Assembly (NCBI GenBank): GCA_036383895.1
Contig: DASVNK010000015.1
Location: 140,693-204,692, forward strand
DNA from: DASVNK01 sp036383895
GTDB lineage: Bacteria > Verrucomicrobiota > Verrucomicrobiia > Limisphaerales > SXQI01
Length of the DNA: 64,000 nt
Reading direction: 5' to 3'
Positions 22,118 to 32,014 of this stretch are shown here, in pieces. Made by a program: the position numbers and the translations under genes. The notes beneath the pieces were generated by a model, which saw only the letters and a list, made by a program, of their open reading frames with translations, was not told the DNA's origin and searched no databases. Positions within the stretch are counted from its first letter, which is position 1. Every line of letters begins with the position of its first letter.

Positions 22118-24958
22118 CTAAAGCCCGCTCACCAAGCGATAGAAGCGCACCCTGGCTCCGACCGCTTCTTCATCGGTCCAGTCGAACGGTGCAGTGGTAA
22201 AGATGCCGTTGAACACAGGAATCCAATCGAGCAAATCCTCGCTCGCTTCGATCACGTATGCCTGGCCGGTTGTTCCCGAAACACGCATCCCGTAATTGGA
22301 AAGCGGGGTGATCGTAGGCGCCACTGCTCCTGAACCGAGTTCCGCAACGGCAGACACGCGACGTCCGTCCGGCAGAAGCGCTTCCGCTTCCACCCAATAG
22401 CGTCCAATGAAACTCGGCGTAATGGCGTATTGCGGGCCAACCGCCGGTTCGTGACTGCGACCTTCCCAAACAATCTGCGCGTTCGCCGCCGGCAAGCTGC
22501 CGAGGTCCAGCGTCGCAGTGGAAGACTCTCCGATCGCAACCGACTGCTTCGAGAAATTGATCGTCGCTGTGCTCGTCCGCCAGGGCTGTGTCTTCAGCGA
22601 AGTTTTCGCCATTAGATAGGCCATCGCCGCCAGGCTTCGCCCCTGCTGCGGGTTCACGAACTCCGTCGTCAGATTGTAAGCGTCGCCCCAAACATCATAT
22701 GGCGCGTGCGGTGCACTCGTCGCATGGTCGTGTGGGAAGGTCATACCGGATAGTTCAGTCCCAGGGTATAACGGCAAATCCGCCTGATAAGTGCGCTGGA
22801 TGCTCCCGAGCGGAAGTCCGGACGGTGGCAGGATTCGCCGATCATTCGTCGCGTATTGATGCACCATTTCGCGTTGGCGCTTGTTTCCGATTCCAGTGAG
22901 GAACGACACGTTGTGCGGATTGCATCCGCCTTCGTAATTCATGTTCAGCAGCATCGTCGGAATGTAATCGTTCTGCATTTCAAGCTGCGCGGCGGTTGCG
23001 ATCTCGTAAGTCTGGTTGACGGAGAAATACCAGCCCGCCGTGTGAAAAGTTTTGTTGGGATCAGGGAAGCTCGTGCCGTAAGCGGTGTCGCGCGAGAAAC
23101 GCAGTTGTTCGCCGGCTGCTCCGTTCAATTCAGTTAAGCATTTGTTCAGGAACGTCGAGTTTAATGCGCCTGCCGCCACACGTCCCGATCGCGCACCGAA
23201 TGCATAGCTGCGAATCGCCGCGCCGTAACCTTCCCACAAACGAATCCAACCTTGCGCCAGGGTCGAACGGCTCGTCGGATCGAAGCGATAGATCAATTCT
23301 TCCTCATATTGCCTCTCCCCCGTGGCCAAATAGAGTTCAGCTGCAGCCCACGCCACTTCGTCATCGTGCATGAACTCGTTCCCGTAGTGGCTGATCTTTT
23401 GATACGCGCCATCGCGGCCAAATCGCGAGAATGCGCTCTGTAAAAAGTCCCAGCCCTTGCGCGCCTTCTGGAGATAGTCCGCCGCTGCTTGTGGATAATG
23501 CTGCTTGAACTTCGGAGAAGACGCCGCCTGCGCCAGCGCGGCCACTGCCGCCGCCGTCGCCGCGGTGTTCTTCGGAAACACCACCTGCGGGTCGCCTCGA
23601 TCCGGCAAGACATTGTCTTCGTACGAGCGATTGCGTGGATAAACTAAAAAGTAGAAGCCGCCGTCGTCATCCTGCATCTTCGCGAGAAAATCCGTCTCCC
23701 ATTTCGCTTCCTGCAAAAGATCACTGACACCGTCGCCACTCTCGGGCAAGCCAAGATTATCCAGCCCGGCAACGCCTTCATACGAATCAACTGCGAAGAT
23801 CAAAGAGTGCGCCAACTGCGCGGAATTGATCGTGTATTTGCTGTAATCGCCCGCGTCGTGGTGTCCCCCGGAAACATCGATGCGACCGGTCCTTACAAAA
23901 GGATACAGGCTCGCCGAAACGCTGTTCATACGCGGTGCGGTGTGGCGCGGATTGTTCGCGTAATCCGCAGAAAAATTCGCGAGTGCGGTGTTTACCGCCG
24001 AATAGGAACTCAGCGGCACTTCTACTTGGGCGGTGTGGCAAGCCTCGTGAACGTGGCGCGTAAAAGGTAGCTCGTTGCTCTCGCCGCAACGTTGATGATA
24101 CAGGCCGAGCGCGTAAGTCCGCGCATAGAGCGCCGCCACGCCTTCATCGATCCGGAACGGATAAGAAGTTCCCAAACCTGGAACTTGAATTCGGTAGACG
24201 CCAGGCGTGTTGAAGCTGCTGAAATCCGCCACATACACTTTTTGATACGGCGTCGGGCTGAACATGTAGCCGCGATCAGCTCGCTGGGTCAGGTTGCCCT
24301 GAAAAACCACGTTGTCCGATCCGTCTAGCAGCTTGAATCCATTCCCCGCCGGAACGTCCAGTTCGCCAAAGGTGCCGAGATAATATCCGACCATCGCCAT
24401 CTTCGAGTAGCCCGGCATGTAACCGCTTTGGTTCACGTGGATCGTCGGCGTGAATTGATTCGGTTCGCGTCGTGCGTGGAAATGTGTCGAAGCTTGCCAG
24501 AGCGTTCCGTCCGGATTTGTCACTTCCACCGTCTGCCAATCCTGCACCGGCTGCGAAAGCCGCAGATAGAGTTGATTGATCAGCCGCAAATCGCGTTTCC
24601 GGAACGCGGCGTACATCGGCCGCCGTTTGAATCCGACCGACGATACCGAGATCGTGTTTTGATCCGCCTTCACCGTGAACTTCGCGGGGGAGGGGAGCGC
24701 GTATTGGAAATTCGCCGCGACAAAATTCCACTGCGTCGGACGAGCGGGGGGAACGCCCTTCGTGGTTACAAGCGTCAACTCGAGCAAATCGGGCGCGATG
24801 ATTCGCAATTTTGCTTCGCCAACGGCCGGCAACGCGAGCGGCACGTCGAACGAGTTCGTCTCGTGAGCGCTACTTAAACTCAACGAAGTCGCGGCGGTGA
24901 AAATCAAAAGCGCGGAGCGCAGCAAGCCAACAGCACGATACTCGTTCATTTTAGACAT
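22118..24958 (-). CDS. Glycoside hydrolase family 9 (cellulase-like) secreted enzyme
   Basis: 946 residues from ATG 24958, with a second Met three codons later; the signal region is AVGLLRSALLIFTAATSLSLSSA. An N-terminal CelD-type Ig-like domain (about 170-265, IHVNQSGYMPGYSKMAMVG) precedes the (alpha/alpha)6 GH9 domain (about 280-800). The catalytic motifs are present: GGHHDAGDYSKY (Asp pair, the general base side), NPHNVSFLTGIGNK, and the late acid region DAYNLTTEFVN. GH9 enzymes are mostly endo-beta-1,4-glucanases, so a cellulose or mixed-linkage glucan target is likely. The tail carries an Ig-like stretch and an FYR-type C-terminal module shared with four other proteins of the window. No gene-specific regulator is adjacent. 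Confidence 0.93.
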   Translation of the reverse strand: MSKMNEYRAVGLLRSALLIFTAATSLSLSSAHETNSFDVPLALPAVGEAKLRIIAPDLLELTLVTTKGVPPARPTQWNFVAANFQYALPSPAKFTVKADQNTISVSSVGFKRRPMYAAFRKRDLRLINQLYLRLSQPVQDWQTVEVTNPDGTLWQASTHFHARREPNQFTPTIHVNQSGYMPGYSKMAMVGYYLGTFGELDVPAGNGFKLLDGSDNVVFQGNLTQRADRGYMFSPTPYQKVYVADFSSFNTPGVYRIQVPGLGTSYPFRIDEGVAALYARTYALGLYHQRCGESNELPFTRHVHEACHTAQVEVPLSSYSAVNTALANFSADYANNPRHTAPRMNSVSASLYPFVRTGRIDVSGGHHDAGDYSKYTINSAQLAHSLIFAVDSYEGVAGLDNLGLPESGDGVSDLLQEAKWETDFLAKMQDDDGGFYFLVYPRNRSYEDNVLPDRGDPQVVFPKNTAATAAAVAALAQAASSPKFKQHYPQAAADYLQKARKGWDFLQSAFSRFGRDGAYQKISHYGNEFMHDDEVAWAAAELYLATGERQYEEELIYRFDPTSRSTLAQGWIRLWEGYGAAIRSYAFGARSGRVAAGALNSTFLNKCLTELNGAAGEQLRFSRDTAYGTSFPDPNKTFHTAGWYFSVNQTYEIATAAQLEMQNDYIPTMLLNMNYEGGCNPHNVSFLTGIGNKRQREMVHQYATNDRRILPPSGLPLGSIQRTYQADLPLYPGTELSGMTFPHDHATSAPHAPYDVWGDAYNLTTEFVNPQQGRSLAAMAYLMAKTSLKTQPWRTSTATINFSKQSVAIGESSTATLDLGSLPAANAQIVWEGRSHEPAVGPQYAITPSFIGRYWVEAEALLPDGRRVSAVAELGSGAVAPTITPLSNYGMRVSGTTGQAYVIEASEDLLDWIPVFNGIFTTAPFDWTDEEAVGARVRFYRLVSGL

Positions 24959-25167
24959 TTGGTTGAAACCACGCAGGAGCGTGTTCGGTACGCGCAGGCG
25001 CGCACCGCTGGGCTGTCTCAACTCAAGGCACGCGACCAGGTAAACTGTCCTGAACGCCGTCGGGCTTGACGCCTGAATCGGGAGCAGGAGGGATTTAGCA
25101 TGAACGATGCCGTCCCGCCGCGCGCCAGAAAGCGTGGACGAAGGCGAACGGCAAGATCAGCGTTAAC

Positions 25168-27654
25168 TTACGGTTTGGCGCGGTAGAAGCGTTTTGCGCC
25201 CGCTGGGGCGACGGAGTAAGTCGCCGGAGTTTGCAGTGTGGTCACGTCGTTCCAGCTAGACAGGTTGTCCGAAGATTGGACGATCACCTCGGTCTGATTC
25301 GGCGTGATGAACTCGACGCGGAACTGGCCACCGGTAAGGCTGACGCTTCCCACACTGGCAACTGTTTTGAACGGGCGAAATTCCGCGTAAATCTCACGCG
25401 CCGAAGCCGTCGCGGAACCGACGGTCCAATAATAATTCTCTGCGAACCCGAGCTCTTCCACCGCCGCCGCCCACGTCTCGAGGCTCGGGCGGTAGGTGTT
25501 TTGGCCATTGGGATTGTTGAAGTAAAAAACTTTGTCCACCCCGAGAACAGGATTGGCCTTGGCCGCCAGGTAAACTTTTGCGCTCGAGAAACCGGGGGCT
25601 GTCCAGGTGAAGGTCGGCGGAGCCGGCACCGTGGCGTTTGCGGCGGGCGCGGTGAGTGTGGCGCGAGCGATCGCGAAAGCGGAGGAGCGCGCCGTGTCGT
25701 CGGCTTTGGAGGTTTGATTCAACGTGCTGTTCGGCACGTCGTCGACGATCACCCAAACGTAATAGGTCCCGGCCGGCGTGTTCGCCGGAATGGTAATGAT
25801 GTCGGTGTGATTGGTGGAAGCACCGGCCGCGAGCGCAGGTGTTTGCACCGCTTTGAGTGCGGCGGTCGTCGGCGGAGTGCTGGCGGAGGTGCCAAGATAG
25901 AGACCAGTGGTGCTGGGAGCGCAATCGCCGCTGCCGGAATTTTCGACGGTCCACACGACTCCGAGCGCTTCACCGGGACGCGCGGATGCTGAAGTAAGTG
26001 TGACGGCAGATGGAACCAGATTCGGGCGCGGAAGGACCGCCACGACATTGAATGCGGCCGAGCGAGCAGCATCATCGGCTTCGTTACTTTGCTCAATGGT
26101 GCTGTTCGGATCCGCATCAGCGATGATCCAAACGTAGTAAGAGCCAAGAACCGTGCCTGCCGGAATCGGAATGGTGTTCGTTTGGTGCACGACAGAGTTG
26201 GTCGGAATACTTGCCGTCTGAACGAGCCATGTCGGTGCAGTTGCGGCGGGCGGAGTGTTCGACGATGTGCCCAGGCGAATCGCAGTAATACTCGCAGGAC
26301 AATTGCCGTTGCCCGCGTTGGTCATCGTCCAGCGAACAGTCAACTCGTCGCTCGGACGCACGAAATCCGCGCTGCGACCTACGTTAAGCGGAATCAGATT
26401 CGGCTTCTGAATAACCGTTACGACCGCGAGCGCGCCCGAACGCGCGGCGTCATCTGCCCGCGAACTTTGATCCAGCACGCTATCCACCACATCATCCGCA
26501 ATGACCCAGAAATAGTAAGTGCCAACCGGGAGATTGGCGGGAAGCGTGACCGTGTTGGTCATCTGGATTGAAGCACCCGCGTTGATCGCTGGTGCAGCGA
26601 TCTTCCGGTTGACCACGTCGCCCGTTCCCGGAGTCGTCGCAGAACTGCCGAGATGCAGCCCGGTGATGTTCGTCGGGCAATTCGCATTCCCGATGTTAGC
26701 AAGTTTCCAAACGACAGTAACCTGATCTCCCGGCCGAACTGTAGAAGCGCTCAGCGTAACTTCCGACGGTACCAAATTTGGGCGAGTGATTTGCGAAACG
26801 ACGCGGAGTTGAGAGGAGCGAGCGAAATCGTCGGCGCGCGAAGATTGGTTGATGATGCTGGTGGCAACATCATCCACGACGACCCAGAAATAATAATTAC
26901 CGAGCGCGGTGCCGGGCGGGATGACGACGTCACGATCATAGTGCACGACGGAGTTCGCCGGAATTTCAGGAGTTTCGAATGATTCGACATAGACGTTGCC
27001 GGTGAATGCGCTGGTGGCGGAAGTGCCGAGACGGAGACTCGTGATGCTCGCCGGGACGCGGATGTTGCTGCGGTTCGTGACGGAGAAAGTGATGGAGACT
27101 GAGTCATTGGGGCGAGCCTGGGTGGCAGTCATGACAAGGTTCGTTGGAATGAGATTCGGTTGCAGGCGCGTGCCGGAAATGGTGAGGCCGAAAGAGGAAG
27201 CGTGGTCGTCAGTGGTGGAGGTTTGCTGAATGAAACCGTCTTCATCGGAGTTGATCCAAATGTACCAGGTGCCGTTCGGCAGGTTGGAAGGCAGGGTGAT
27301 CTCGTTCGTTTGGCGCACCGCGCTGCGGGCTGCGACTTGGGGCGTAGTGACTTGAATGAATGGTTGGGTGGATTCGCTTGGGGGCGTGGTGGAGCTGCTG
27401 ATGTAAATGCCGGTGAAGCTGCCACCGAAAGTGCCCGCTGAGCCGGAATTCGTAGTGGTCCAGGCGACGCGAACAATATCACCTTGGCGCGCGGAGTAGG
27501 TGCTGAGCGCGACGTTCCTGGGGATGAGATTCGGGAGCGCGGCGTTCGCGTGGACTTGATCGTCCGCGTGAGTGCTTGCGGAGAGGACGAGAAAAACTGC
27601 AAAAAGGAATTGCGCTCCTGAAGACAAAATCGCGCGCACAGAATTGATTTTCAT
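25168..27654 (-). CDS. Secreted protein with five CARDB repeats
   Basis: 828 residues. A signal peptide (about 1-30, ending SASTHADD) is followed by five tandem CARDB (adhesion-type Ig-like) repeats beginning at PNLIP/PNLVP, residues 41, 166, 292, 418 and 544, with a period of 125-126 residues and shared core VxWTxxNxGxxxCP...LGTSxxT and PAGTYYxWVIxDDxxxSxxxQSSxADD. The tail (about 668-770) resembles a fibronectin-like domain, and the protein ends in the FYR-type module (VQSSDNLSSWNDV...FYRAKP). No enzymatic domain, so a binding or structural surface role is likely. Transcribed in the same direction as GH9, 209 bases upstream of it. Confidence 0.88.
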   Translation of the reverse strand: MKINSVRAILSSGAQFLFAVFLVLSASTHADDQVHANAALPNLIPRNVALSTYSARQGDIVRVAWTTTNSGSAGTFGGSFTGIYISSSTTPPSESTQPFIQVTTPQVAARSAVRQTNEITLPSNLPNGTWYIWINSDEDGFIQQTSTTDDHASSFGLTISGTRLQPNLIPTNLVMTATQARPNDSVSITFSVTNRSNIRVPASITSLRLGTSATSAFTGNVYVESFETPEIPANSVVHYDRDVVIPPGTALGNYYFWVVVDDVATSIINQSSRADDFARSSQLRVVSQITRPNLVPSEVTLSASTVRPGDQVTVVWKLANIGNANCPTNITGLHLGSSATTPGTGDVVNRKIAAPAINAGASIQMTNTVTLPANLPVGTYYFWVIADDVVDSVLDQSSRADDAARSGALAVVTVIQKPNLIPLNVGRSADFVRPSDELTVRWTMTNAGNGNCPASITAIRLGTSSNTPPAATAPTWLVQTASIPTNSVVHQTNTIPIPAGTVLGSYYVWIIADADPNSTIEQSNEADDAARSAAFNVVAVLPRPNLVPSAVTLTSASARPGEALGVVWTVENSGSGDCAPSTTGLYLGTSASTPPTTAALKAVQTPALAAGASTNHTDIITIPANTPAGTYYVWVIVDDVPNSTLNQTSKADDTARSSAFAIARATLTAPAANATVPAPPTFTWTAPGFSSAKVYLAAKANPVLGVDKVFYFNNPNGQNTYRPSLETWAAAVEELGFAENYYWTVGSATASAREIYAEFRPFKTVASVGSVSLTGGQFRVEFITPNQTEVIVQSSDNLSSWNDVTTLQTPATYSVAPAGAKRFYRAKP

Positions 27655-28050
27655 GACTGCCGTTACTGAGCTTGGAGTAATTACAGGCGGCCGTCATTAA
27701 CACTTTAGCGGCACAACTGTGGGCGGAATATTAATCGAAATCCCCTTTTCGCCAACAAAAGAAAAACTGCGACGGAGAAATGCGAAGCCGCCCCAGGTTA
27801 TTCAAACCAGGGACGGCATGTGATCAGGTATCCTCTCACACGAGAGAACCCGGAAGCATTGTCCCTCAACGTTTTGAGCCATTCTCCCGGTTCAACCCTG
27901 ATTTTCATATAAGGGGGACTTGCAAAACTCGTAGGTGTGTTACAGTAGCCGCCAATCGTCCCCGGGGTTTAAAGGTCTCGTGGACTTTTCGTGAAGGCGA
28001 AGCCCCGCCCAAACAGAACAATCAAATCAACTGTACGACTGCTTCTGCCT
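27655..28050. other. Divergent intergenic region with a possible structured leader
   Basis: This 396-base region separates the divergent CARDB and LamG/PA14-like genes and should hold both promoters; no convincing -10/-35 pair was found. At 27809-27866 a stem AGGGAC / GTCCCT encloses a hairpin CTCTC-ACAC-GAGAG (27833-27846). It matches no riboswitch class I know. Confidence 0.3.
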
Positions 28051-30822
28051 ATGAGTAAAAAGTCAGTGTTCTGCCTCGCAGTACTCAGCCTGCTTCCACT
28101 TGGAAGCTTGGCACAGGGATTGCCAGCCTTGGTCGCGACCAATTTCGGATCGGCTGCAAATTTCCCGCTGCGTGACCAGACCTCCCTAGTAAACAATAAT
28201 CCTGGTGTGAATAGTTCTTACTCCCTCGTCGGAGGCGGCAATGAACTTTGGGGCGCCCAGGATGAGGGCCTCTTCGGCTTTTATCCAACCAACGGCAACT
28301 TCGACGTGCGCGTGCGCGTCGAGTCGCTGGAAAATGTGCACCGGTACGCAAAAACCGGTTTAATGGTGCGCGAGTCGCTCAGTTCGACCGCGCGCATGGT
28401 CTCGCTCTTTGCGACTCCCACCGGCCCAACCGAATTACCGCCGGAAGAACCGATCGGTGAAAATGAAGTGGAATTCAATTTCCGCCGCGGCACCGGTGAC
28501 GGTTCGAACAACATCAATCTCGGTTCGCCCGGATACCCAAATGCCTGGCTCCGATTGGCCCGCCGCGGGAATATCGTGTACGGGCTCGTGAGCCGTGACG
28601 GCGTGAATTGGACCAAGTCGGCCTCGGTCGACACGTCCACCTGGACTGGCGGCGCACTAAGGCCCAATGTGCTGCTGGGAATCGGAAGCAGCTCGCATGA
28701 CGATGGCAAGCTGGTCCGAAGCGAGCTGCGCGATTTCTCCGCAGTCACCGCCAGCACGATCGGCAACGTCGCGATCACCACCCAACCGACCCCAAGCTTC
28801 GGTGTGGTCGATTCCACCGCGAAGTTCTCAGTCGCCATCAGCGATCCCGTTGACGCGCAGTATCAATGGTTCGCGAACGGCGTCTTGATTCCCGATGCGA
28901 CCAACGCGGTTTACGCCACCGCAGCGATCACTGAAGCATTGAACGACACCAGCTACACCGTCCGTATCACGGGTGCCAACGGTTCCAGCGTCACAAGCAC
29001 ACCAGCGAAATTAACCGTGGTGCAGATCAATCCGCCAGCCTTCGCAGGATTCTTTGCGGATTTCGATGGCGGTGAATTGCCGCTCGGTTCTCGTGTTTTT
29101 GGGAACTCTTATCTCGACCCTGCGCTCGGCTCGGGCGGCAGCGGCGGCCTGGTGTTGATCGGCGCCACCAACCAGCAAAACGGTTCCTTTGTCGTGGAAG
29201 ATTTCAGCGGCTTCCTGCCGGTGGATAGCTTCACCGTCGCCTTCAAGTTGAAGATCGGTCCCGGCAGCGCAAAACCTGCGGACGGCTTCAGCTTCAGCTT
29301 CGGCACGAATGTTCCTGCCGGTCTGTTCCCGTCGCCCCAACAAGGCGTTGGTCCTGGCCTCGCGGTCTCGTTCGACATTTACGACAACGGCGACTTGGAA
29401 GCTCCCGCCATTGACGTGTTCTACGGCGTTGATCCTTCGAACACACCCGCTAACTACAAAGGCAACATCGTTCACCATCGCCTCTCATTGGCGGAGTTGC
29501 TCAACTCCCGGTACGTCGACGTCATCATCCGCATGAACCAGGACGGCAAGCTCGACTTGCTCTGGGACGGTCGCGTGATCGCTTATCAGGTGCAAACGCC
29601 GTTCACGCCCACCATCGGCGGACGTTTCGGCTTCGGCGCATACGCCGGCGGTCAAAACGCATTCCATGCCATCGACGATCTGCAGATCGAAACCACCACC
29701 TTGAGTGGTGGTGCGTTCCTCAGCTCGATTGCGCCGCTCGGCAACAACACTTCCGCCCGGACAGAAATTCGCGTGGTCATCACCGACCAGGACACCTCGC
29801 TCGACCAGAGCAGTGTCGTGCTGAAGTTGAACGATACCACGGTGACTCCCACCTTCACCCGCGACGAGGACACCCTCTCGACGATCATCAGCCATACACC
29901 GGCAAACTTGCTGCCCGCCAATTCGCAAAACACGATTTCCATCGTGTGGAGCGACACCGCTGGGACTCGCAAGACCAACAACGCCACCTTCCGGGTCGGT
30001 AATTATGACACCGTTCCGAGTTCGATCGCCCTCCCTGTCAATTCGGGCGTGAGCACCGACAGCGGCTTCAAGGTGAAGGTTTATCAGATCACCGGAAATC
30101 TCACCGCAACTTCTGCCTTTGCAGAAACTGTCCTCGCCGGTCAACAAGGCGAGAACATGGCCGACACAACCATCGCGGACGAAAACGGATACTTCGTCGA
30201 TCCGTCAGCGACTTCCACGATCGATTACAACCTGAACTCGGCACCACTCGGAACTTCCACCTTCCCTGGCATTCCGGGCTTTACCGACAGCGAAGAAAAC
30301 TTCGTCGTGGAAGCGACCGCATACCTGGAGTTCCCGGCCGCAGGTTACTACCAGATGGGCGTGCGCACCGATGACGGGTTCATTCTCTACGGTGGACTCG
30401 GTGCCGGCGCGACCGTGCTCGGCGCTTATGAAGGCGAACGCGAACCTTCGGACACGATCTTCGGATTCGTCGTGCCGCAGGCCGGCGTCTATCCGTTCCG
30501 CTTGGTTTACTACCAGGCCCGCGGCGGTGGTTTGGTGCGCTGGTTCTCGCTCACCCCGAGCGGCGAACAGGTGCTCATCAACGATCCGGGCCACCCGCTC
30601 GGCATCCGCGCCTATCGCACTGCGAACGGCACAGCAACTCCGCGCGCGACCATCACCGTCACGCGCAACGGCAACGCTCACGTCTTGAACTGGACTGGCG
30701 GCGGCACGCTCGAATCGAGCACCACGCTGGCTCCCGGCTCCTGGCAAACGGTGCAAGGCGCGGCCACCGGTTACGTCATGCCGGCCACTGGCACCGCGGC
30801 GTTCTACCGCGTGCGTCAGTAA
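28051..30822 (+). CDS. Large secreted protein with Ig-like, LamG-like and PA14-like domains
   Basis: 923 residues from ATG 28051 (signal MSKKSVFCLAVLSLLPLGSLAQ; the frame extends 20 codons upstream without a signal). The N-terminal region (about 20-230) resembles DUF1349/concanavalin-type domains (FDVRVRVESLENVHRYAKTG, TARMVSLFATP). An Ig-like domain follows (about 240-325, ITTQPTPSFGVVDSTAKFSV...YQWFANG), then a lectin-like domain (about 340-545, GGLVLIGATNQQNGSFVVED, DDLQIETTTL), two beta-rich segments, and a PA14-like block (YYQMGVRTDDGFILYGGLGAG). It ends in the FYR-type module (LNWTGGGTLESS...FYRVRQ). Probably binds polysaccharide outside the cell. A strong intrinsic terminator follows the stop. 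Confidence 0.85.
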   Translation: MSKKSVFCLAVLSLLPLGSLAQGLPALVATNFGSAANFPLRDQTSLVNNNPGVNSSYSLVGGGNELWGAQDEGLFGFYPTNGNFDVRVRVESLENVHRYAKTGLMVRESLSSTARMVSLFATPTGPTELPPEEPIGENEVEFNFRRGTGDGSNNINLGSPGYPNAWLRLARRGNIVYGLVSRDGVNWTKSASVDTSTWTGGALRPNVLLGIGSSSHDDGKLVRSELRDFSAVTASTIGNVAITTQPTPSFGVVDSTAKFSVAISDPVDAQYQWFANGVLIPDATNAVYATAAITEALNDTSYTVRITGANGSSVTSTPAKLTVVQINPPAFAGFFADFDGGELPLGSRVFGNSYLDPALGSGGSGGLVLIGATNQQNGSFVVEDFSGFLPVDSFTVAFKLKIGPGSAKPADGFSFSFGTNVPAGLFPSPQQGVGPGLAVSFDIYDNGDLEAPAIDVFYGVDPSNTPANYKGNIVHHRLSLAELLNSRYVDVIIRMNQDGKLDLLWDGRVIAYQVQTPFTPTIGGRFGFGAYAGGQNAFHAIDDLQIETTTLSGGAFLSSIAPLGNNTSARTEIRVVITDQDTSLDQSSVVLKLNDTTVTPTFTRDEDTLSTIISHTPANLLPANSQNTISIVWSDTAGTRKTNNATFRVGNYDTVPSSIALPVNSGVSTDSGFKVKVYQITGNLTATSAFAETVLAGQQGENMADTTIADENGYFVDPSATSTIDYNLNSAPLGTSTFPGIPGFTDSEENFVVEATAYLEFPAAGYYQMGVRTDDGFILYGGLGAGATVLGAYEGEREPSDTIFGFVVPQAGVYPFRLVYYQARGGGLVRWFSLTPSGEQVLINDPGHPLGIRAYRTANGTATPRATITVTRNGNAHVLNWTGGGTLESSTTLAPGSWQTVQGAATGYVMPATGTAAFYRVRQ

Positions 30823-30848
30823 TCTCTCAGAAGCAATAGTTTATCGCG

Positions 30849-30889
30849 ACGGCCTGGCGTATTTGCAATGACGCCAGGCCGTTTTGCTT
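30849..30889 (+). terminator. Rho-independent terminator after the LamG/PA14-like gene
   Basis: Perfect 12-bp stem ACGGCCTGGCGT / ACGCCAGGCCGT around a 10-base loop, followed by TTTTGCTTT. Starts 26 bases after the stop codon. Confidence 0.93.
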
Positions 30890-30974
30890 TCCAGGATGGC
30901 GCGAAAACACAACCCAAGTGTAACTAACCCGTCACAATTCTGTAACAGAGCGGTGCGATGGTTCGCTTGTGGTT

Positions 30975-31475
30975 ATGAGCGCACAGAACCAACTGGACGG
31001 CCGGAGCGTGACAGTTCCTCACCTGAACGTGACTCTCGAAATCAGTCGGCTCATCTGCAGTGTCTATGACGCCGTGCAGCAAGTGAATTGGCCGCCGAGC
31101 GGTCGGTCACTGAATGAGGACCCAACCCCGGACGCAGTTCTGCAGTCCGTGCTGACCTACTGCTACGCGGTCGGTATTCTCGAATCGAGCGAGATTGCTG
31201 CCGCTGCGGAAAATGATCCGGCTGTGGAATACCTTTGTGCGAATTACCGCCCGAGCGCGCAGACCATTCGCGAGTTTCGCCGCAGGCATGTGCTCTATTT
31301 CAAAATGTCGCTCGTCGCCCTCTTCCGGACATTGGCCGCCGCCGCGCCAGAAAGTTACAGTTCGCTCGCCTTCGAGCGCCTCACCCGTTGTTCCCCAAAC
31401 TACAGCTTCCCCAGTCTGGCCGCCGAACGTTTGTCCTGCGCCGTCCGTGCCGATAGCCACGCGCTCGATGTCTAA
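30975..31475 (+). CDS. Orphan transposase N-terminal (DUF772-like) domain protein
   Basis: 166 residues from ATG 30975. The segment DAVLQSVLTYCYAVGILESSEIAAAAENDPAVEYLCANYRPSAQTIREFRRRHV closely follows the N-terminal DNA-binding region of IS1182/IS5-type transposases (LL.. LLYGY..G..SSR.I......D...R.L.... PD..TI..FR). The DDE catalytic domain is absent: after residue 110 the frame turns into an unrelated Ala/Ser-rich tail and stops. No terminal inverted repeats were found nearby. It is either an IS remnant that stayed in frame or a domesticated DNA-binding protein; the clean start, stop and codon usage make the second possible. Confidence 0.65.
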   Translation: MSAQNQLDGRSVTVPHLNVTLEISRLICSVYDAVQQVNWPPSGRSLNEDPTPDAVLQSVLTYCYAVGILESSEIAAAAENDPAVEYLCANYRPSAQTIREFRRRHVLYFKMSLVALFRTLAAAAPESYSSLAFERLTRCSPNYSFPSLAAERLSCAVRADSHALDV

Positions 31476-31901
31476 AACACTGATCAATTTCGTGCAGCCC
31501 TCGGTGAGCCACAACAAACTCGCGCCAGCCTTTGGCGATTGACCCAAATCCAAAACTCTGCTTCCATTGACCTAACCTGAATGCAGGTGCACGTGGCTGA
31601 ATAGATGCCCGTCGGCTAGGTAGCCTAACCGGATTTCCATTCACCCCCGCAAGTTACGCGACGCACCATCGCGTACTCGATCTGCGCTTCAGGAACGGAA
31701 TCGGAGCAGCTATGAAACGAGAACGAGCAAAAGCGACAAAGGACGTGCCTGACGTGAAAGTCTACATTTCACTCCGTAAGTACCTGATTTCACGTTTTTT
31801 CACGTTAAAGAACGCGCAACCATCAAAACCTCAACGTGCGCCATCGCGCCCCGCTCGGGCGCTTCATCCCTCCTGCGCCACACAAAAAAACACAATAAAA
31901 C

Positions 31902-31913
31902 ACGATAACGTTA
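31902..31913. promoter_or_regulatory. LacI-type operator-like sequence, copy 1
   Basis: ACGATAACGTTA, containing the palindrome TAACGTTA typical of LacI/GalR-family operators. An identical 12-mer occurs 101 bp downstream. No LacI-family regulator is encoded in the window. Confidence 0.4.
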
Positions 31914-32002
31914 ATGGTTCCCTTCCGGGCCAAACCTCCATTCATCAGTTACTTACATCCAAAAACGCTGGGAAAAGCACGAAAACAAAAATCTCCGGCG
32001 AA

Positions 32003-32014
32003 ACGATAACGTTA
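32003..32014. promoter_or_regulatory. LacI-type operator-like sequence, copy 2
   Basis: Second exact ACGATAACGTTA, about 195 bases before the dehydrogenase start. The two copies could support repression by DNA looping. Confidence 0.4.
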
